From Alligator mississippiensis (Eukaryota; Chordata; Crocodylia; Alligatoridae): 64,000 nucleotides of DNA. Below the pieces are notes generated by a model. That model did not search any database. It saw only the letters and a program-made list of their open reading frames with translations, and was not told the origin of the DNA. The stretch's first letter is position 1. Each line of letters begins with the position of its first letter. The stretch covers positions 3,301,001 through 3,365,000 of the forward strand of contig NC_081828.1 of assembly GCF_030867095.1 (NCBI RefSeq), written 5' to 3'. Of the stretch, positions 10,461 to 22,092 are shown in pieces. A program made the position numbers and the translations under genes.

Positions 10461-10633
10461 CGCATTTTTCTCTGGTCAAAGGGAAACGAGAAGCTTCACT
10501 ACTGTTCTAGGGGGCTAGTGCTATATTATTCAGTTTAAGATCAAAGCAGGACCGAATATAGCCATAGGAATCAACTTCAGCTTAAATAGAAAGTTAAAAA
10601 AAACACAACCAACTAGGCAAAATTAGGCCAAAT
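10461..10633 (+). repeat. unnamed dispersed repeat R1, copy 1
   Basis: About 170 bases shared with 12192-12370: GCATTTTTCTCT, GAGAAGCTT, TTTAAGATCAAAGCA, then an A-run and ACTAGGCAAAA in the same order and spacing. No family recognised. Confidence 0.65.
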
Positions 10634-10639
10634 GGTTAA

Positions 10640-12190
10640 AAGATATTGTGGCATTAGCTCTGTAGTTATTATCATTAAATGTATGCCTCTTATTCTGCTT
10701 CATTAAACAAAATCTAGCCTCCTTGAGTGTCTTGGCAAGGCCAACAGTACTTCAGTTGGTCATTTCCACACCTGAGTTAACATGACCACACCTGAGTTTT
10801 AGCTAGAGCTACAGACGGTCTGCAGGCTGTGCAAGGGAGGAGACATCAGCAAACGTGGCTAACAGACAGCAACACTGGAGAAGAAAAGATAGTTTGAATA
10901 GTGAAATATCAAGACCATTCAATAGGAGAGAGACTAACACTTAACACTTGCGAGTAGAGAGAGATTAGCAGGAACCAGGGAGATGTCAATGGGCCGTGAA
11001 GTCAATTGACTCAGTGCTGCCTGGATAGAAATGCCCCTTCCAGGCAGTTGGTTTTAAACTTTGGTAGAGCAGGAATCAAAGGGGAGCGCGACTGCATCCC
11101 TGCACCCCCCTGGATCCACCCCGTACATGACACACAGGTCTGTATTGCACAGCCCTGTTGCTGCCTGCAAAAAATCAGCATTGCTTAGACGAGAACTCAA
11201 GACAAAGCGGCGAGGCAGAGGGATACAAGCCCAATGCCCCTCCCATGGCGGGCACGGCCTCCTGGCTTCATTATAGGTATCTGCCCTGCCTCTGGATCCC
11301 AGCTGGGTCCAAGGACATGGCACCTACCCTCCAGCGCTCAAGTGAATAGGGCTGAAGGGTTGCAATGGGCTCATGAGCCTCATAAATGCATGCAAATAAG
11401 AGTGTGGAAATGCACTCCTCCCAGTGCGCTGGCCGAGAGCAGAGCAAGGGTATTAACCTCCTCGTTAATCCCCTTATTAAAACATTCCAAGGGACGCCGG
11501 GGAGATTAAAATGCCAGATTTAGAAGTGAGGTCGCATCCTGAGCTGGGATCAAGTCATCGGCTCCGCGGATTTGCACCTGTTTGTAGCGCAGGGGTCAGG
11601 CCTTTGCTGCTGAATAAACCGACTTCAGATGACAGCGGATAGGGATCGGAGGAGAGGAGACGCGCGGCTCTCCCGCCGGCCTCACTTAGCGCATCTCCTG
11701 GAGCAGATGGGAAATGAGATGGATCCATTGCACTTCCTGGCCCGGATTTGACTGAGCCTCACCTCGCCGTAAATCAAGTCATCGTCCTGAAATCTGTGGG
11801 GTCCCGCTGCGTCGGAGGAGAATTGCGGCCGTTTCCCTCTCACATTCTTGCGTCCCTAGCCTAGCAAGAAAAAGAATGGATTTTGCAGTTCACTGGCCCC
11901 AAATTTGGGGGTTTTTCTCTTTTTTTTTCACTTGAAATCAGCTCAGTAATGCGCTGCCTTTTCCATACGCTTCAACCAGGTCGACACAAATTAGCTCGAC
12001 CCAGGAGAAGAAGAAGAAAAAAAAATCTGTTTTTTTTCTGGCTAAAACAATGAATTTGATATAAAATTTGCAAAACATTTCCAGGAAAGCCGCTGGCTTG
12101 GCAGGACGCACTCGGCTATAATCACGGGCAGATCGAGGATTTTGAGACGCGGGGGGTGAGATGGGGTGGCACCTCCTCAGAGTGAACGTG
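10640..12190. other. intergenic; possible conserved non-coding block at about 11440-11830
   Basis: No exons seen. The 11440-11830 part is free of repeat landmarks and rich in factor-type words, including ACATTCCA (TEAD-like), CAGATGG E-boxes and TAAATCAAG. Confidence 0.3.
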
Positions 12191-12191
12191 A

Positions 12192-12370
12192 CGCACGTTT
12201 TTCTCTAGCTAAAGAGAAACAAGAAGCTTGACTAAGATGCTAGGGGCTTCAATTATTCACTTTAAGATCAAAGCAAAAACAAAGAGAGCTATTCGAATGT
12301 GCGCTATTTTGCTAGATTATAGATGTGAAGCTTAAAAAAAACACACACACACAAAACTAGGCAAAAAATA
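12192..12370 (+). repeat. unnamed dispersed repeat R1, copy 2
   Basis: Second copy of the repeat at 10461, same strand, about 1.7 kb away. It has a short ACACAC run before the shared ACTAGGCAAAA end. Confidence 0.65.
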
Positions 12371-13040
12371 GTGAGAATAGCCCCAGAAGTGAACTTGAAC
12401 TCCCAGTGCTTTGGGATTATTGGAAGCAGCCTTGTCTTTCCGAAGTGCTGGTATGTGGGCACGTGGCATGGGGGGAAGAACAGTTGTTTGAGGTGGGGGG
12501 AAAAACAGAGCGACCGAAATAGGAAGGTTTTTTTTTTCTTGTGAAGTGGCTAGAAAATAGGGATCAAGAGACGCACATTTTTGATGGACAGGAAAGTTTT
12601 TGGCTGGGCCGAGAAGTGGTTTTCTGTGGAAATCTTGGGAGTCCTTGACCAGCTCTTCCCCGGGGCTGCGACAAAGGCTGAGAGCGTCCTGTGGGAACAG
12701 CTGGCCTGGAAAACTGGGGGGGGTTGACGACACTTTAATTATTTTATGGAAAATGTCCATTTTTGGTAGAAAAATCCCCCAGAGACTAGGTCTCGATCAT
12801 GATATTCTGTGTCTTTGTCCCATCGGAGCTGCAGTTTGGCTGCCTTACAACCCAGTCCTCTGCTATGTGCCTGGGCACGGATACATGTCTGCAGCCAGGA
12901 TCTCCCATGAAGCACCGTGGAAGAAAAGTGCATTAGGGGCGACACGGGGAGTGCTCGCTTTGGAGGAGAACGGGAAGGTGAAAGGGTTCGATCCTGCTCC
13001 CAGGAGGCTCCGAGACCAATGGTTTCTACCATGCTTGAGG

Positions 13041-13266
13041 GTTGTAGCCGTGGTGGTCTAAGGACATAGGCAGGTTTCTTTGGGTTGAGGCGATATCTTG
13101 TATTAAACCAATTAAATAGTTGGAAAACTTGTTCTTTGCAAGCATTCGGGCACAAACGGTGGGTGTTTGTGCCCAAAAGCTTGCAAAGAACATTTTTCCC
13201 CCCAACTATTGAGTTGCTTTAATAAAAGATAGCACAGTTACCTAAATGACCTTGTCTGCCTATGGT
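13041..13266. mobile_element. Penelope-like terminal repeat, palindromic double copy
   Basis: Left arm: GTTGTAGCC, GGTCTAAGGACATAGGCAGG, a T-rich part with ATTAAACCAAT, TTCTTTGCAAGC. The right arm repeats it in reverse complement and ends GTCTGCCTATG. The centre is a perfect 10-base stem (GGGCACAAAC/GTTTGTGCCC) with a 7-base loop at 13149-13175. The arms match repeats at 32.5, 36.7, 46.2, 46.4, 47.0 and 52.2 kb. Assignment to Penelope-like elements rests on the CTGAAGA...GAAAGCTTGC core of the cleaner copies. Confidence 0.55.
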
Positions 13267-14966
13267 TTCTTCCAGGCGTTTTTCAAGTCCTGGCTGCAAC
13301 TGGATGCTGAAAGTTTCCTGATGAGGAATGAAACCTGCTATGAGCAAACACCTGCCTCCCCGTGAGCTGCCGGCTCCAAACGCAAGCTGCCCTTAGCAGC
13401 CCGGCCTGGTGGAAGACAAGGCGCAGGGCGGGTATCTAGCGGGAACAGGGTGAGCCTCCGTCCTCTCCTGCAGAGAAGGGGCCTCCCTAAAAACCCAGAG
13501 CCAAGCCTCGCTCCTGGCCGATGAGCCTCGAAGGGTTAACTGGCAGAGAGGAACAAAGCAACAGCTGCCAACATCTGTTGAGGAGCTGGAACAGAGAGCG
13601 CTGTGTGCGCCGCTCGGGCTGCCCTGGGCAGGTGCCGGCTGTGTGCTAATCCTCCGTAACGGGGCTCTCGAGGGTCAGCACAAAGCCCCGCAGTGTCCTG
13701 CGGCGGTCAGGCCAAGGTCACGTCCGGCTCCCAGACACCCCCCGGAACGTCTTGGCTTTGCTTCTTGCTCGACGCTGCTCCGGCGGGCGAGCGGACACGT
13801 TTCCTAAGTCCGTGGCGCAGACAGCGCTGCTTCGCGGAGGGTGCGGGCAGGATGGGAGAGGGGCTGGTGCTCTTCCGTGCTGGCTCGCAGTTGTGCACGG
13901 CGCTGTATGGGGCGCCACGTGCGGTCAGCCACAGCCAGGCCTCACCTGGAGCCATGTGAGAGCATGGGTAAGGTGAGGCATCGTGATGGTCCTAAGGTAT
14001 GCTCACCAGTTGGGACTGGTCAGGCCCCATCAGACACAGCGCTAGGCCTCCGATGGGCCGATTCGTGGGGCCAGCTTGGGCTCCCACCTTCCAGGGTGAC
14101 CCCAACGCTGGGGCTCTGGAGGGGGTGCCTGGGCAGGAGACAGGGAGAGGGCAGAGCTGGATGGGAGCAGCTACCGCAAGTAAATACCCGGCTCTTTGGC
14201 TTCCTGGGGGATCAGGCAGCTAGGCTCTGGGGAGAGGAACCGGGATCACCCGATTTCCATGGCGCAGCTGAGGGCACTGAGCAGACGGGTCTGGAAATGG
14301 TGGGGGTCTATGGAAAGAAAGGGTGGCCCTGATTGGAGCCCCGAAGGGCAGAGTTAAGGTGATCCAGGTCGGGTGCTGCTGGTGTTTTCCTGCCCCGGGT
14401 TCCCCACCGTCAGGGAGGGGAGGAGAAAAGCCAGGCGCCCCTCTTAGATACAGCCCGCGGGTCTTGGGAGAAAGGTGCTGGGGGGTGAAACTCCCGGTGT
14501 GGTGAGACCCCGAATTTCCTTTCAGCCGGGAACGTCGGAGCCCATTGCATTGCCGTGGCCGAGCCATTGGGGGCCGGTCGGGACGTGGGGGGATGCTGTG
14601 GGCTGAGCGCAACCAGGCGATGCAGGTGCCACGTGTTCGCTCCAAGGGTCTCGGTGCTGGGACAAGCACGCGGCATCCCATACAGTCAGGCTGCAGGTCC
14701 CCGAAGCTGTGCCCGGCCCTGTCCAGAAGCCGAGGAGTGGGACGGTGGCACGGCGCGGAGCGGGGAGTTTAGGGGCAGGGTGTGGGGCAGTGCCGGGCTG
14801 GCTTTGCAGCCTTGTTGCCCAGCCTGGCACGGTGTGGCTGGGTCCCGGCCCCTGCCTCACAGACCCAGCAGAGGCAGAGCTACTGGGGGGCCTGGCGTCA
14901 ATGCCCTGCCGCTGCACTGGAACCAGTGGGCTACTGGGCCACTGGCTCCTCTACTGTGGTAGCAGG
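13267..14966. other. intergenic, no gene seen
   Basis: GC-rich with scattered CpGs. No supportable exon and no repeat landmark beyond short words. Long open frames on both strands reflect base composition. Confidence 0.5.
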
Positions 14967-14982
14967 ACGCCCTCTAGTGGCA
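14967..14982 (-). promoter_or_regulatory. CTCF-like motif, minus orientation
   Basis: On the minus strand this reads TGCCACTAGAGGGCGT, a very close fit to the vertebrate CTCF core. It lies between divergently transcribed PIK3R3 and TSPAN1, about 1 kb before the TSPAN1 promoter. Occupancy is inferred. Confidence 0.55.
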
Positions 14983-15504
14983 CTGCACAGCTGCAGCGCT
15001 GGCAACCTGCGAGCAGAGGGGTTTGCAGCCGTGGGGTGCGAGGGCAGGGCAGAAGGGGCTTTCCTTGCTCCTGCCACCCTTTCCTGCCCTTCCCCAGCCT
15101 CCACGGCGTACGACAGCTCCTGCTGGAGAGGAAGCACGGACCAGTGGTTAGAGCCCAAGGCTAGGGCTTGGGGCACTATGACTGTGGACCCTAGATTAGC
15201 TTCTGTGGTGGGCAGCGTGGGGGCCTCTCTGCTGCAGTGCAAACCAGCCTCGGCCTCAGCGACGTGGCCCAGGAGGAAAGAAGACCCCCACCACGGTATT
15301 CAGGGAGATGCAGCCGTCTGGGGGCCAGGAGCAGCTGGGGGGAGCCCTAGTGGGATCCCCCCGTGGCTGGTTGCAGAGCCACGGGCAGGAGGAAGCCTTT
15401 CCAGGGGGTCTCCCATGCTCCAAAAACAGGAGTCCAGGGAGAGGGGGGGCTCGGGCCAGGCCTCAGTGCTAGGCCGGGCCTGCAAGGAGGCTTGCTATTA
15501 TTGC

Positions 15505-15698
15505 ACAGCGCAAACACTACACACACTCACACACGTGCGTGCAAACCCAAACACACCAGTGTAGGCCCACACACACGCACGTGCAGCTCATCGGGCTTGC
15601 ATGCACTTTCCCACGTGCATGCACGCTGCAACACTCGTGTGTGCCACACCCACAGTTTTGCCTGTGTCCATGTGCACACACACCGGCTGCTCCAGTCC
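15505..15698. repeat. degenerate CA/TG-type alternating array 3
   Basis: Imperfect ACACACGTGCGTGC-type units run for about 190 bases, like the arrays at 1.5 and 5.4 kb, with CACGTG palindromes. Confidence 0.75.
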
Positions 15699-15877
15699 CC
15701 GTGCAGGACACCTGCCAGCGGTCCCGCATTTCCCAGGGGAGGCCTGAAGTCCAAGGTCAGAGGCGCTACCGCCGCAGCGGTGCCAGGGCCGTGCCAGGGC
15801 AGTGAGTCTGAACCCAAGTCGCTGCCAAGTTCAGGGCTGCTGCGAGCCAGCGATGGGTGATGCTGGGAGCAGCGAGG

Positions 15878-15892
15878 GCAGCAGGGGGCAGC
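15878..15892 (+). promoter_or_regulatory. CTCF-like motif, plus orientation
   Basis: GCAGCAGGGGGCAGC resembles the CTCF core (CCAGCAGGGGGC) with one weaker position. It points away from the motif at 14967, giving a divergent pair just upstream of TSPAN1. Confidence 0.4.
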
Positions 15893-15975
15893 AAGGAGGG
15901 GAGCAGGGAACTCCTTGCAACCATTAATGAGGCAGAAGTTAGTTAGCAGCACCCAGGGCTGGGCTGGGCTGGCCC

Positions 15976-16020
15976 TGATTGGAGCAGGCAGCTCCCAGCT
16001 GCATCACCTGTTGCAATAAA
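15976..16020 (+). promoter_or_regulatory. TSPAN1 promoter elements
   Basis: An inverted CCAAT box (TGATTGG) lies at 15976-15982, an E-box CACCTG at about 16005, and a TATA-like CAATAAA at 16014-16020. This would place transcription start near 16045. A CATTAATGA word at about 15920 could bind homeodomain factors of epithelial type. Positions are inferred from motifs only. Confidence 0.35.
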
Positions 16021-16044
16021 GTGCCAGGCTGGAGGCTATCAGGC

Positions 16045-16164
16045 TTCAGAAAGAGCAGGGAGCTGCTCAGGGAGCTGGGATTTGGCTTGCATTCGTTCCC
16101 CCTGGATTGATTACTATATATATATATTTTTTTCTTTTCCTGGATTGGGTCCCTGCTCTTTGAG
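16045..16164 (+). other. TSPAN1: putative non-coding first exon of TSPAN1
   Basis: The exon ends in a strong donor, TTTGAG|GTAAGC, at 16164/16165. Its start is estimated from the TATA-like element. It contains a short (TA)n run at 16114-16126. Splicing to the acceptor before 16667 would give a 5' leader ending nine codons' width or less before the ATG, as is usual for tetraspanin genes. Confidence 0.45.
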
Positions 16165-16666
16165 GTAAGCGCTGCCTTTCCAGCTGCAAATCCCCTCTCC
16201 CCAAGGAGCCTCAGTGCAGCAGGGGCTGCTCTGCTGGAGGGGGGCGGCATGTCTCCCACTCCTCCCTGCTCGCAGGGGTGCGTTTGCAGCCCGTGCAATG
16301 ACTGGAGTATCCCACGCTGCGTCTGGAGGGAGGATTTGGGCTGCTGAGCTGGGCTTGAGCGGAAGTTTTTTGTCTTTCTGCAGTCTTTCAGCAGGAAGCA
16401 GTGATGTGATTAATTTATCACCTTCCTTTTTGGAGTTTTTTCTGGTCTAGAGTGGATCTCTGCATGTGCCTCTAAGGTCTCTTTTTTGTTTCTTTTTCCT
16501 CTTTGGAAAAGAAAGCTAGGATCTCCTATGGAGAGGCTGGGCAGGGCTGTGACTTCTTTCCCTTCTTCCTGCGAAACTTTTTTCTTGCAAAATGGGGTGC
16601 GGTGCAGCCGGTCTTATTAAAGCATAAGCTGTATCTCACACGAACCCCTCCACCTTTCTCTTCCAG

Positions 16667-16674
16667 ACGCCAAG
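16667..16674 (+). other. TSPAN1: TSPAN1 5' UTR part of the first coding exon
   Basis: The acceptor TTCTCTTCCAG ends at 16666, leaving eight leader bases (ACGCCAAG) before the ATG. The AAGATGA start context is adequate. Confidence 0.8.
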
Positions 16675-19600
16675 ATGAGCTGCTTCAGCTTCATCAAGGT
16701 CATCATGATCTTGTTCAACCTGGCCATATTTGTAAGTACCTGCGCTGCCCTGCTATGCTCAAAGCCGTCCCTTCTCCTCCCTCGTTTTGACGCCCGTCTC
16801 TCCTGATGCTCCAGGTGTGGGTGGCTATGGGGAGGGACCCCCTTGCCTTGCAATCTTTAATTGCTGTCCCTTTGCAAAGTTGCTGCGTCCCCGTCTCTGC
16901 ATTGCCTGCAGAGCAAGGTAGGGAGGAAGGCTTTGAATGCACGGCTGCAGCCAGAAGGCGAAAGCACACTTGCATGCCTAAAATCTGGAGGCAATTGGGT
17001 GGGAAAATGCATCCGGACAGGTGAGCAGAGAGCCCACCTGCTCCTCGGTGGCCAGCCTGAAATGGCCTTCCCCTTGCTGCAACGCCAGTGCTCAGTAGAT
17101 AAAGAGGTTGCTCTTTTAGGACATTGCATTGCTCCTAGTTTCAAGGGCTTGCAAATTGTTCTGTTGGTGATTAAAATAATCGAAAAGAGTTGGTATTTTA
17201 ATGCATGGGTCTGCTGAGGAGGGGATGGGGGGAGGAAAACAGGATGATACTCATGCTTTGCTGTGCTAGCAAGATGGCTTGGGGTCTGTACCCTCTCCCC
17301 AGAGGTGTGAAGCTACATGGAGGCCTTTTTTTCCATTTTGGCCTTAAATTGGACACCTGCTGGCTGCTCTGGAGCCCGTGCCAGGAGGCAGGGATGCTGG
17401 CGGGGGGGCTGGGGCTGAGCAGGGTGCAAGGAGGACGCCGGAGACGAGCTCCCGGGCTGCACGGCGGAGGTGCTCGTGGCCCGTGCAGCCGAGCCCCGGG
17501 GAGACGGGCTCGCGGAGCCAAGAAGCCCCTCGATGCGGGACTCGGAGGCATCCTGCTCCCGCGCCCGCCCCGGGTCGGCTCCGTTGTGCGTGCTTTAATG
17601 GCCACAGCGCGGATAACAGACTACCGCGATATGGCGGCAAGGCCGGCATTTGCAGCCTCCATGCTTGGCTCTTGTCTCTGCTACGTGGGGGGCTCTGGAA
17701 GACGATGTACAACCACTTTAAGACCTTGACAAGCGTGTCCTTCATGCAGAGTCCCTGCGGACTCGGTGCACGCGGCGGCCGTCTGCCCCCGTAATGGCGG
17801 GGGCGTCGAGCCGTGGCGGCGAAGCAGCCCGCTCTTCTCCGGGCGGGCGGATGGGCACGGTGCCCTGTCCTTGCCACGCACGGCTCTGGCTCTCGCCGGG
17901 CACGAGGGCAGCCATGAGGTGTGAGGGCGGCCATTTTCTAAAGGAGTGCAGGGGGGGTATTTGTTTGCCCTAAATCCCCCGGGCTGGTCGGACTGGGTTT
18001 TCAGAGTGGGGAAAACCCTCCTGGATGATGAGGGGGTGACGAGGGGGCGCGTGAGCCCTTCCCGGCCTGGGCGCGGCGGGCTCGATGAAGCCCGAGCTCC
18101 TCGGCCCCGTGAGGCCAAGTTCCAAGATGGCTGCCGGGGCTCCCTCATGGCGGTGCTGGGCCAGCCGGGCCCCTTCTAGCTACGAGGACGCACTCGGCAG
18201 GCCCGTCCAGTGACTTTTCTGGCCGGAGGAGCGTATCAATTCATGGCTACTTTCCGTTGATTTAAAATGAAGGGTCTTCGGGAGCTCCTGCACTCGCAGC
18301 GCCCGCGGCCGGGTCGCTCGTGCACAGAGGCTGTCCTACCGCTTGCACACGCGGTCCCCGTACCCCCTTGGCACTAATCGCTAAAGGAGCGTTCCCCTTA
18401 TCCCTGTCCGAAATAACGACCCGCGCCCGTCTCCCCTCCCTTGCAGCTGGGCGGCGCGGCCCTCCTCGGCGTTGGGATCTGGGTCTCCGTGGATGGGAGC
18501 TCGTTCATGAAGATTTTCGGTCCGGTCTCCTCGTCGGTGCTGCAGTTCGTTAACGTGGGCTACTTCCTCATCGCCATCGGAGCCGTCCTGCTCGTCTTGG
18601 GCTTCCTGGGCTGCTGCGGGGCCCAGAAGGAAAGCAAATGTCTCCTGATAACGGTAAATGGAGAGGTCTTGCTCCTTCTCTTGTCCGCTCGCTGAGCTGC
18701 GAGGGGTCGGCGTTTGCCGAGCGTGACTTCCCGGCTGGACTCTGTCTTCGACCGTGTGCTGTAGACCTGCCCTCACTTCTCTGTCTCTCTCCAGTTCTTC
18801 TCCATCGTCCTGATCATCTTCATCGCGGAGATTGCTGCCGCCGTGGTGGCGCTCGTCTACACGAGCACGGTGAGTCCGAGGAGATGGAGGAGCGGTGATC
18901 TGGTAACGAATGGAAGCGGTGCCTCTCCGATCCCAAGGCTTAAATAAAAGGGAAAACGGGAGCGCCGCATCTCGGCGCGCTCCTAGCAAGCCGGGGTGGT
19001 GCTGCATGGCCGGATCCGCACGGGGTGCCCGGGGGGAGCTTGCTCAATGGGAGAGCGTCTACAGCTCGGGTTTCTCCCGGTATTATCCCCGCCGCCTTCC
19101 AGACTTGCTTCCCACAGTCCATTTTGCATGCTGTGGTGCAATGCAGCTCGGTTGGCGGAGGTAGCGTGCTGACACCCTCCCCGCTCGCTTGAAACAATAG
19201 TGTATCCATTGCAGCGTGGGACTTGGGGAAGAACAATAGTAGTCGCCTTGGACGTTGCCAACAAAATCCGAAATGCAAACATCGGGGCCCTGTGTGCATG
19301 TCAACAAATGGGAACGTCCTGCGCTGCCAGCGAGGGCTGTGACCAGTGGGTTGGAGGACATTTTGTTCCTGTTAATGCTTCCTTTATGGGGCCCTTTGCA
19401 GGTTTATTACCTGTCCTAGTCTGGCTGTGAAGAGAAGCTGTTTGGGGTGACAAGGCTCAGCTTCCCCTTCGGTCTGGAGGGAGCAGATCTGTCCTCCCCA
19501 CATGCCTGCCATCTTGCATGCCTTGCTTCTACCCTCGGGCCAGCATATTGGGGTGCTGCTCTTCCAGGCAGTGAGCCCGAGGAGTACGGCCCGCTCCATC

Positions 19601-22092
19601 CCCACCTTTAAGGGTGCCTGTCTAATGCCAACCTCTGCATCTTCTTGTCCTCGTTAGGCGGAGACCCTGCTGAAGGCCACGGTCACGCCGGTGCTGAAGG
19701 ACAACTACGGGAAGTCTTCGGACATCACCCAGATCTGGAACACCACCATGGAAGAGGTAAGCGGGGCTGCCGGGAGCACCCCGTGTCCTGGGAAAGAAGA
19801 CCCCGTCCCACGTGGGGCGATGCAGAGCGCTGCCTGCTGGGCAGCCATGGCCACTGCAGCGGTGACCCAAGAGGCTTGGTGGGCTCCACTCCCGCTTGGT
19901 GCCGTGATGGGGAGCCTGGGGGAGCAGGTTTTGCTGCGAATAGCTTCATAAAGAGGACCTCTAGATGCCCTCTTTTGCCCCCGGGATGGTGTTGGCATGA
20001 CATGGTCCCACTTCACTGGGCGAGTGTTTTAATCCCTGGGTTAATACTAAAGTGCAACAAAACTGTTAGAGCAAGTGTTGCGTGCTGGGCCTGGGGAGGG
20101 GGAATGACAAGGGGCTCTGGGGGAGTTGGAGACAGCCCCCCCCCCTCCTTGATACCAACTGTGTTGCTCCTAGACTCTTATTCCCCTCTTGCCTTTTTGA
20201 TTTCGGCCTGTACAAGGTTGCAGCTGCCCCATGTGGCTTCATCCTCTGTGCAAATCCACTTCATTCAAGGGGTGGTTTGTGCATCTGGGACCTGTTTGGC
20301 TTTCTGTGGGGGGGGCTGTTGTGGAGCTGGGTGTCTCATGCTGTCTGCTTCCTTCCTCCTAGCTGCACTGCTGTGGCCTGACAAACTACACGGACTTCAC
20401 CAACTCTCCCTACTACAACAACAACGGTCAAACGTACCCAAGCTACTGCTGCCCCAAGGGTATGAGCAGATGCAATGAGACCCTTGCAGACCTAAGAGAT
20501 GCCCCGGTATGCATGCAGCATCTTTCTTTCTTTCTTAAAATGGTTCTTGGGTGGTAAATGGGAGCTGACCCTGTTGACATCTGTGGCCTGGTCACACTAG
20601 AGACCCCTGGTATGCATCTACCCTGAATTGATCTGCTGATCAGTGGATTCTCCAGTGGCTCACCCTAAAAAGTTTTTATAGTGTCAAGGAAGGACCCATT
20701 GAAGCTGGTGGGAGGGTGGCGTGTGTAGATGTCCCAATGCACAGCGGTGCTTTGCAGAGGCCAGAGGATGCATTTCATGTGCCTAACATCGGCACAGTGA
20801 CAAAGACCACATCCCCTTGCAAAAGCATGCCCCTTTCCAAGTACTGGCATGCAAAAGCTATGGAGGAGTTGGCCTTATTACTATATGGCTGAATCCTCAG
20901 ACATGGAGAGCTGAAGATGTCTTCCAGATTTCTGGATCCCTTGGAATGAAAACCACTGATCCGCCACTCCTAACCCTATCTGCCTAGCCCCACAAATCCC
21001 CCTCCTTATGGCTTGGAGCATGTGGTGGGATGATCCCAGAGCTCGGTGTACAGGGGGGTCAGGGATTTTATGACTGAGGAAACGGCACATGCCACTTCTG
21101 GCCTGGCTGGTATTGCAGTCTGGGACTAAAATGAAGTGTCAAGGAGCACATGGCAGCTTCTTTTAGCTCCCCATTTGTATGAGCAAGCAGTGCATTGCCA
21201 GAGCCCAGAAGTCCATATTTCAGCCCTGTTGAGTGCAGTACTAGAAACCTAGTGGGAGCAGCCAAGACTGACTGCTCCCAGGGGTTTTTTGGTGCTTGGA
21301 GCAGTCAAATGTTGCTCAAGTCTCTGCAGATGACAAACTGGGTGGGAGCAGGCAGTATGCTGGTGGGTCAAATGCACTATTTGCCACACTTGCTGCCTCT
21401 AGGCCAGTGCACAACTTTTTTTTGGATATCCTTGGAAAACATCCAACAGGTAGTTTTTATGCAGCCATTCAGCTGGACTCCAGCTAGCTCTTGTCTTGCA
21501 TGACTGGCACTTTCTAACCAGATGGGTTTGGTGTTTCTTTTTTTTTTCCCCCCCAGGGTTGCTTTGAGCAGCTGCTGGAGGAAATCCGCACTAATGCCAG
21601 TGTAGTGGGTGGCGTGGCAGCCGGCATCTGCGCGCTGGAGGTGAGTTGGCTCCCTGTTAGGGCCAGCACCTGCTACCCTGCTGGGTTTAAAGACCCAGCC
21701 TGCCAGGTCTCCACAACCATCCCAGTGCAGGTGTTGGGCACTTGCTAACCAAAGCTATGCTGTCACAGGCTTGCATGGCGGCCTGATGCCACAACCTTGC
21801 CCTGATGGCAAGAGGGTTTGAGATGAGGGGAAGGTGGTAGCAGTTACTTGGGGGACTGGCATACAGGACAGCAGGAGCTCCAGAGCCAGGGGTTAGTGAG
21901 GCCTGTAACCCTAAAGAATGGGCAGTCGCACGGGTATACCAACTGGGTGGTTACAGCTGCACAATGGGGTGAGGATGCAAAACCAACAAGGGATTCCTGC
22001 AGCAGCCAGCTATCAAACCTACTCTTCCTCCTCTGCAGATCGCAGCCATGGTTGTGGCCATGTACCTGTATTGCCACCTGGATGAGAAGTGA
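16675..22092 (+). CDS. TSPAN1: TSPAN1, tetraspanin-1 (complete, 7 coding exons)
   Basis: TSPAN1 is a four-pass membrane organiser of epithelial cells. Coding exons are 16675-16731, 18447-18653, 18795-18869, 19658-19756, 20363-20506, 21557-21640 and 22039-22092; all introns are GT-AG and in phase 0. They give 239 residues against 241 in human. Segments: TM1 about 12-34 with N15; small loop with the IFGP motif; TM2 about 55-77 ending [10 protein letters not shown]3 about 87-112 with E100; large loop 113-209; TM4 about 210-234 with E222. The large loop has CCG at 149-151 and cysteines 175, 176, 183 and 196, so six in all. Sequons are N141, N154, N184 and N207. Conserved blocks such as [17 protein letters not shown] and NVGG-type VGGVAAGI identify TSPAN1 rather than another tetraspanin. 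The C-terminus ends HLDEK, two residues longer past the TM4 cysteine than human. The gene looks intact. Confidence 0.96.
16732..18446 (+). promoter_or_regulatory. TSPAN1 first coding intron with a CpG-rich block
   Basis: The part from about 17400 into the next exon (about 18640) is markedly CpG-rich, unlike the rest of the gene. Six words resembling the YY1 consensus lie at 17271, 17629, 17792, 17926 (reverse), 18123 and 18145. The best are CAAGATGGCTGCC at 18123 and the reverse GGCGGCCATTTT at 17926. This could be an internal promoter or enhancer; no transcript start is visible from sequence. Confidence 0.45.
20507..21556 (+). other. TSPAN1 intron between coding exons 5 and 6
   Basis: About 1 kb with no recognised repeat or alternative exon; it ends in a long T/C tract before CCCCCAG. 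Confidence 0.7.
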
